Shown in pieces: positions 63,812 through 64,000 of a DNA stretch of 64,000 nt. Within the stretch, counting starts at the first letter, position 1. Every line of letters begins with the position of its first letter. The notes under the pieces are model-generated. The model was not told the DNA's origin. It worked only from the letters and a program-made list of their open reading frames with translations, and searched no databases. The DNA is from Polaribacter dokdonensis (GTDB lineage Bacteria > Bacteroidota > Bacteroidia > Flavobacteriales > Flavobacteriaceae), in assembly GCF_024362345.1 (NCBI RefSeq), contig NZ_CP101505.1, positions 2,067,501 to 2,131,500 of the forward strand, in the 5' to 3' direction. A program made the position numbers and the translations under genes.

Positions 63812-64000
63812 TTATTTTTTGTTGTTTAACCTGTGCTCTAGTTCTTTTATTCGTTCATTTTTATCTTTCAAATCCATTTTATAATAATATAAACTGGTAA
63901 TTAAATAAACTACAACAAAAGCTTGCCTTATGCTACTATTGTCAGAAAACTGAACATCAAAAAATGTATCTAAAAGATAGAGAATTCCAAAAGCAATTAA
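63812..64000 (-). CDS. Membrane protein, 5'-truncated by the window edge
   Basis: The last 62 residues of a gene read on the minus strand: two hydrophobic stretches (LIAFGILYLLDTFF and AFVVVYLITSLYYY) and a charged tail with a short coiled coil (KDKNERIKELEHRLNNKK), then TAA. No family is recognised. Located 4 bp before the dehydrogenase gene, so co-transcribed. Confidence 0.65.
   Translation of the reverse strand, partial: LIAFGILYLLDTFFDVQFSDNSSIRQAFVVVYLITSLYYYKMDLKDKNERIKELEHRLNNKK

Overview
The window is chromosomal DNA from a low-GC, AT-rich member of the Bacteroidota, most likely a marine Flavobacteriaceae of the Polaribacter/Tenacibaculum type. This rests on protein flavour (SDR-type threonine dehydrogenase, DUF4175 protein, head-GIN protein, flavobacterial RND operon), strong use of AGA and AT-ending codons, and TAnnTTTG promoter elements upstream of many genes. 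Genus is an inference; there is no rRNA here. I saw no tRNA, rRNA, insertion sequence, prophage or CRISPR array. Most of the window is ordinary chromosomal backbone.

Layout. 1-7.7 kb: a 3'-truncated polyprenyl synthetase, then a divergent TetR-TolC-adaptor-RND efflux operon ended by a strong hairpin. 7.8-13.4 kb: RecX, two small lipoproteins, threonine dehydrogenase, an atypical thioredoxin, an orphan ABC ATPase. 13.4-23.8 kb: a long, tightly packed minus-strand gene train holding the most distinctive system of the window: a type III polyketide synthase with its methyltransferase and flavin monooxygenase, next to a complete-looking dedicated acyl-chain set (ketosynthase, FabZ-like dehydratase, YX6K enoyl reductase, ACP, phosphopantetheinyl transferase), followed by a Gre-like RNA polymerase factor and an AraC regulator, and led by DNA polymerase IV, a GNAT enzyme and a DadA-like oxidase. 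The inferred product is a methylated, hydroxylated alkylresorcinol/alkylquinone-type phenolic lipid; the chemistry is untested.

23.8-44.1 kb: housekeeping and metabolism: hydrolase, tandem LysE-like paralogues, GdhA, PheS, NhaC antiporter, the glpK-PNPOx-glpD operon, TIGR04283-type glycosyltransferase, DUF547 protein, MFS transporter, GpsA, esterase, dUTPase, RecA, pseudouridine synthase, RpiB. 44.1-44.7 kb is an AT-rich stretch without a gene, followed by a 57-residue single-helix membrane protein. 45-64 kb: diacylglycerol kinase-like protein, RNase R, TatA, a membrane LytTR regulator, a band-7 protein, GltX, a 1122-residue DUF4175 protein, YbeY, MnmG, a methyltransferase, and a minus-strand set ending in a D-2-hydroxyacid dehydrogenase and a truncated membrane protein.

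The second notable signal is non-genic: three close matches to the 16-bp parS centromere consensus (56.0, 58.6 and 60.5 kb) around mnmG, plus a weaker one at 63.1 kb. This suggests that the right end of the window lies near the chromosome origin and loads ParB.
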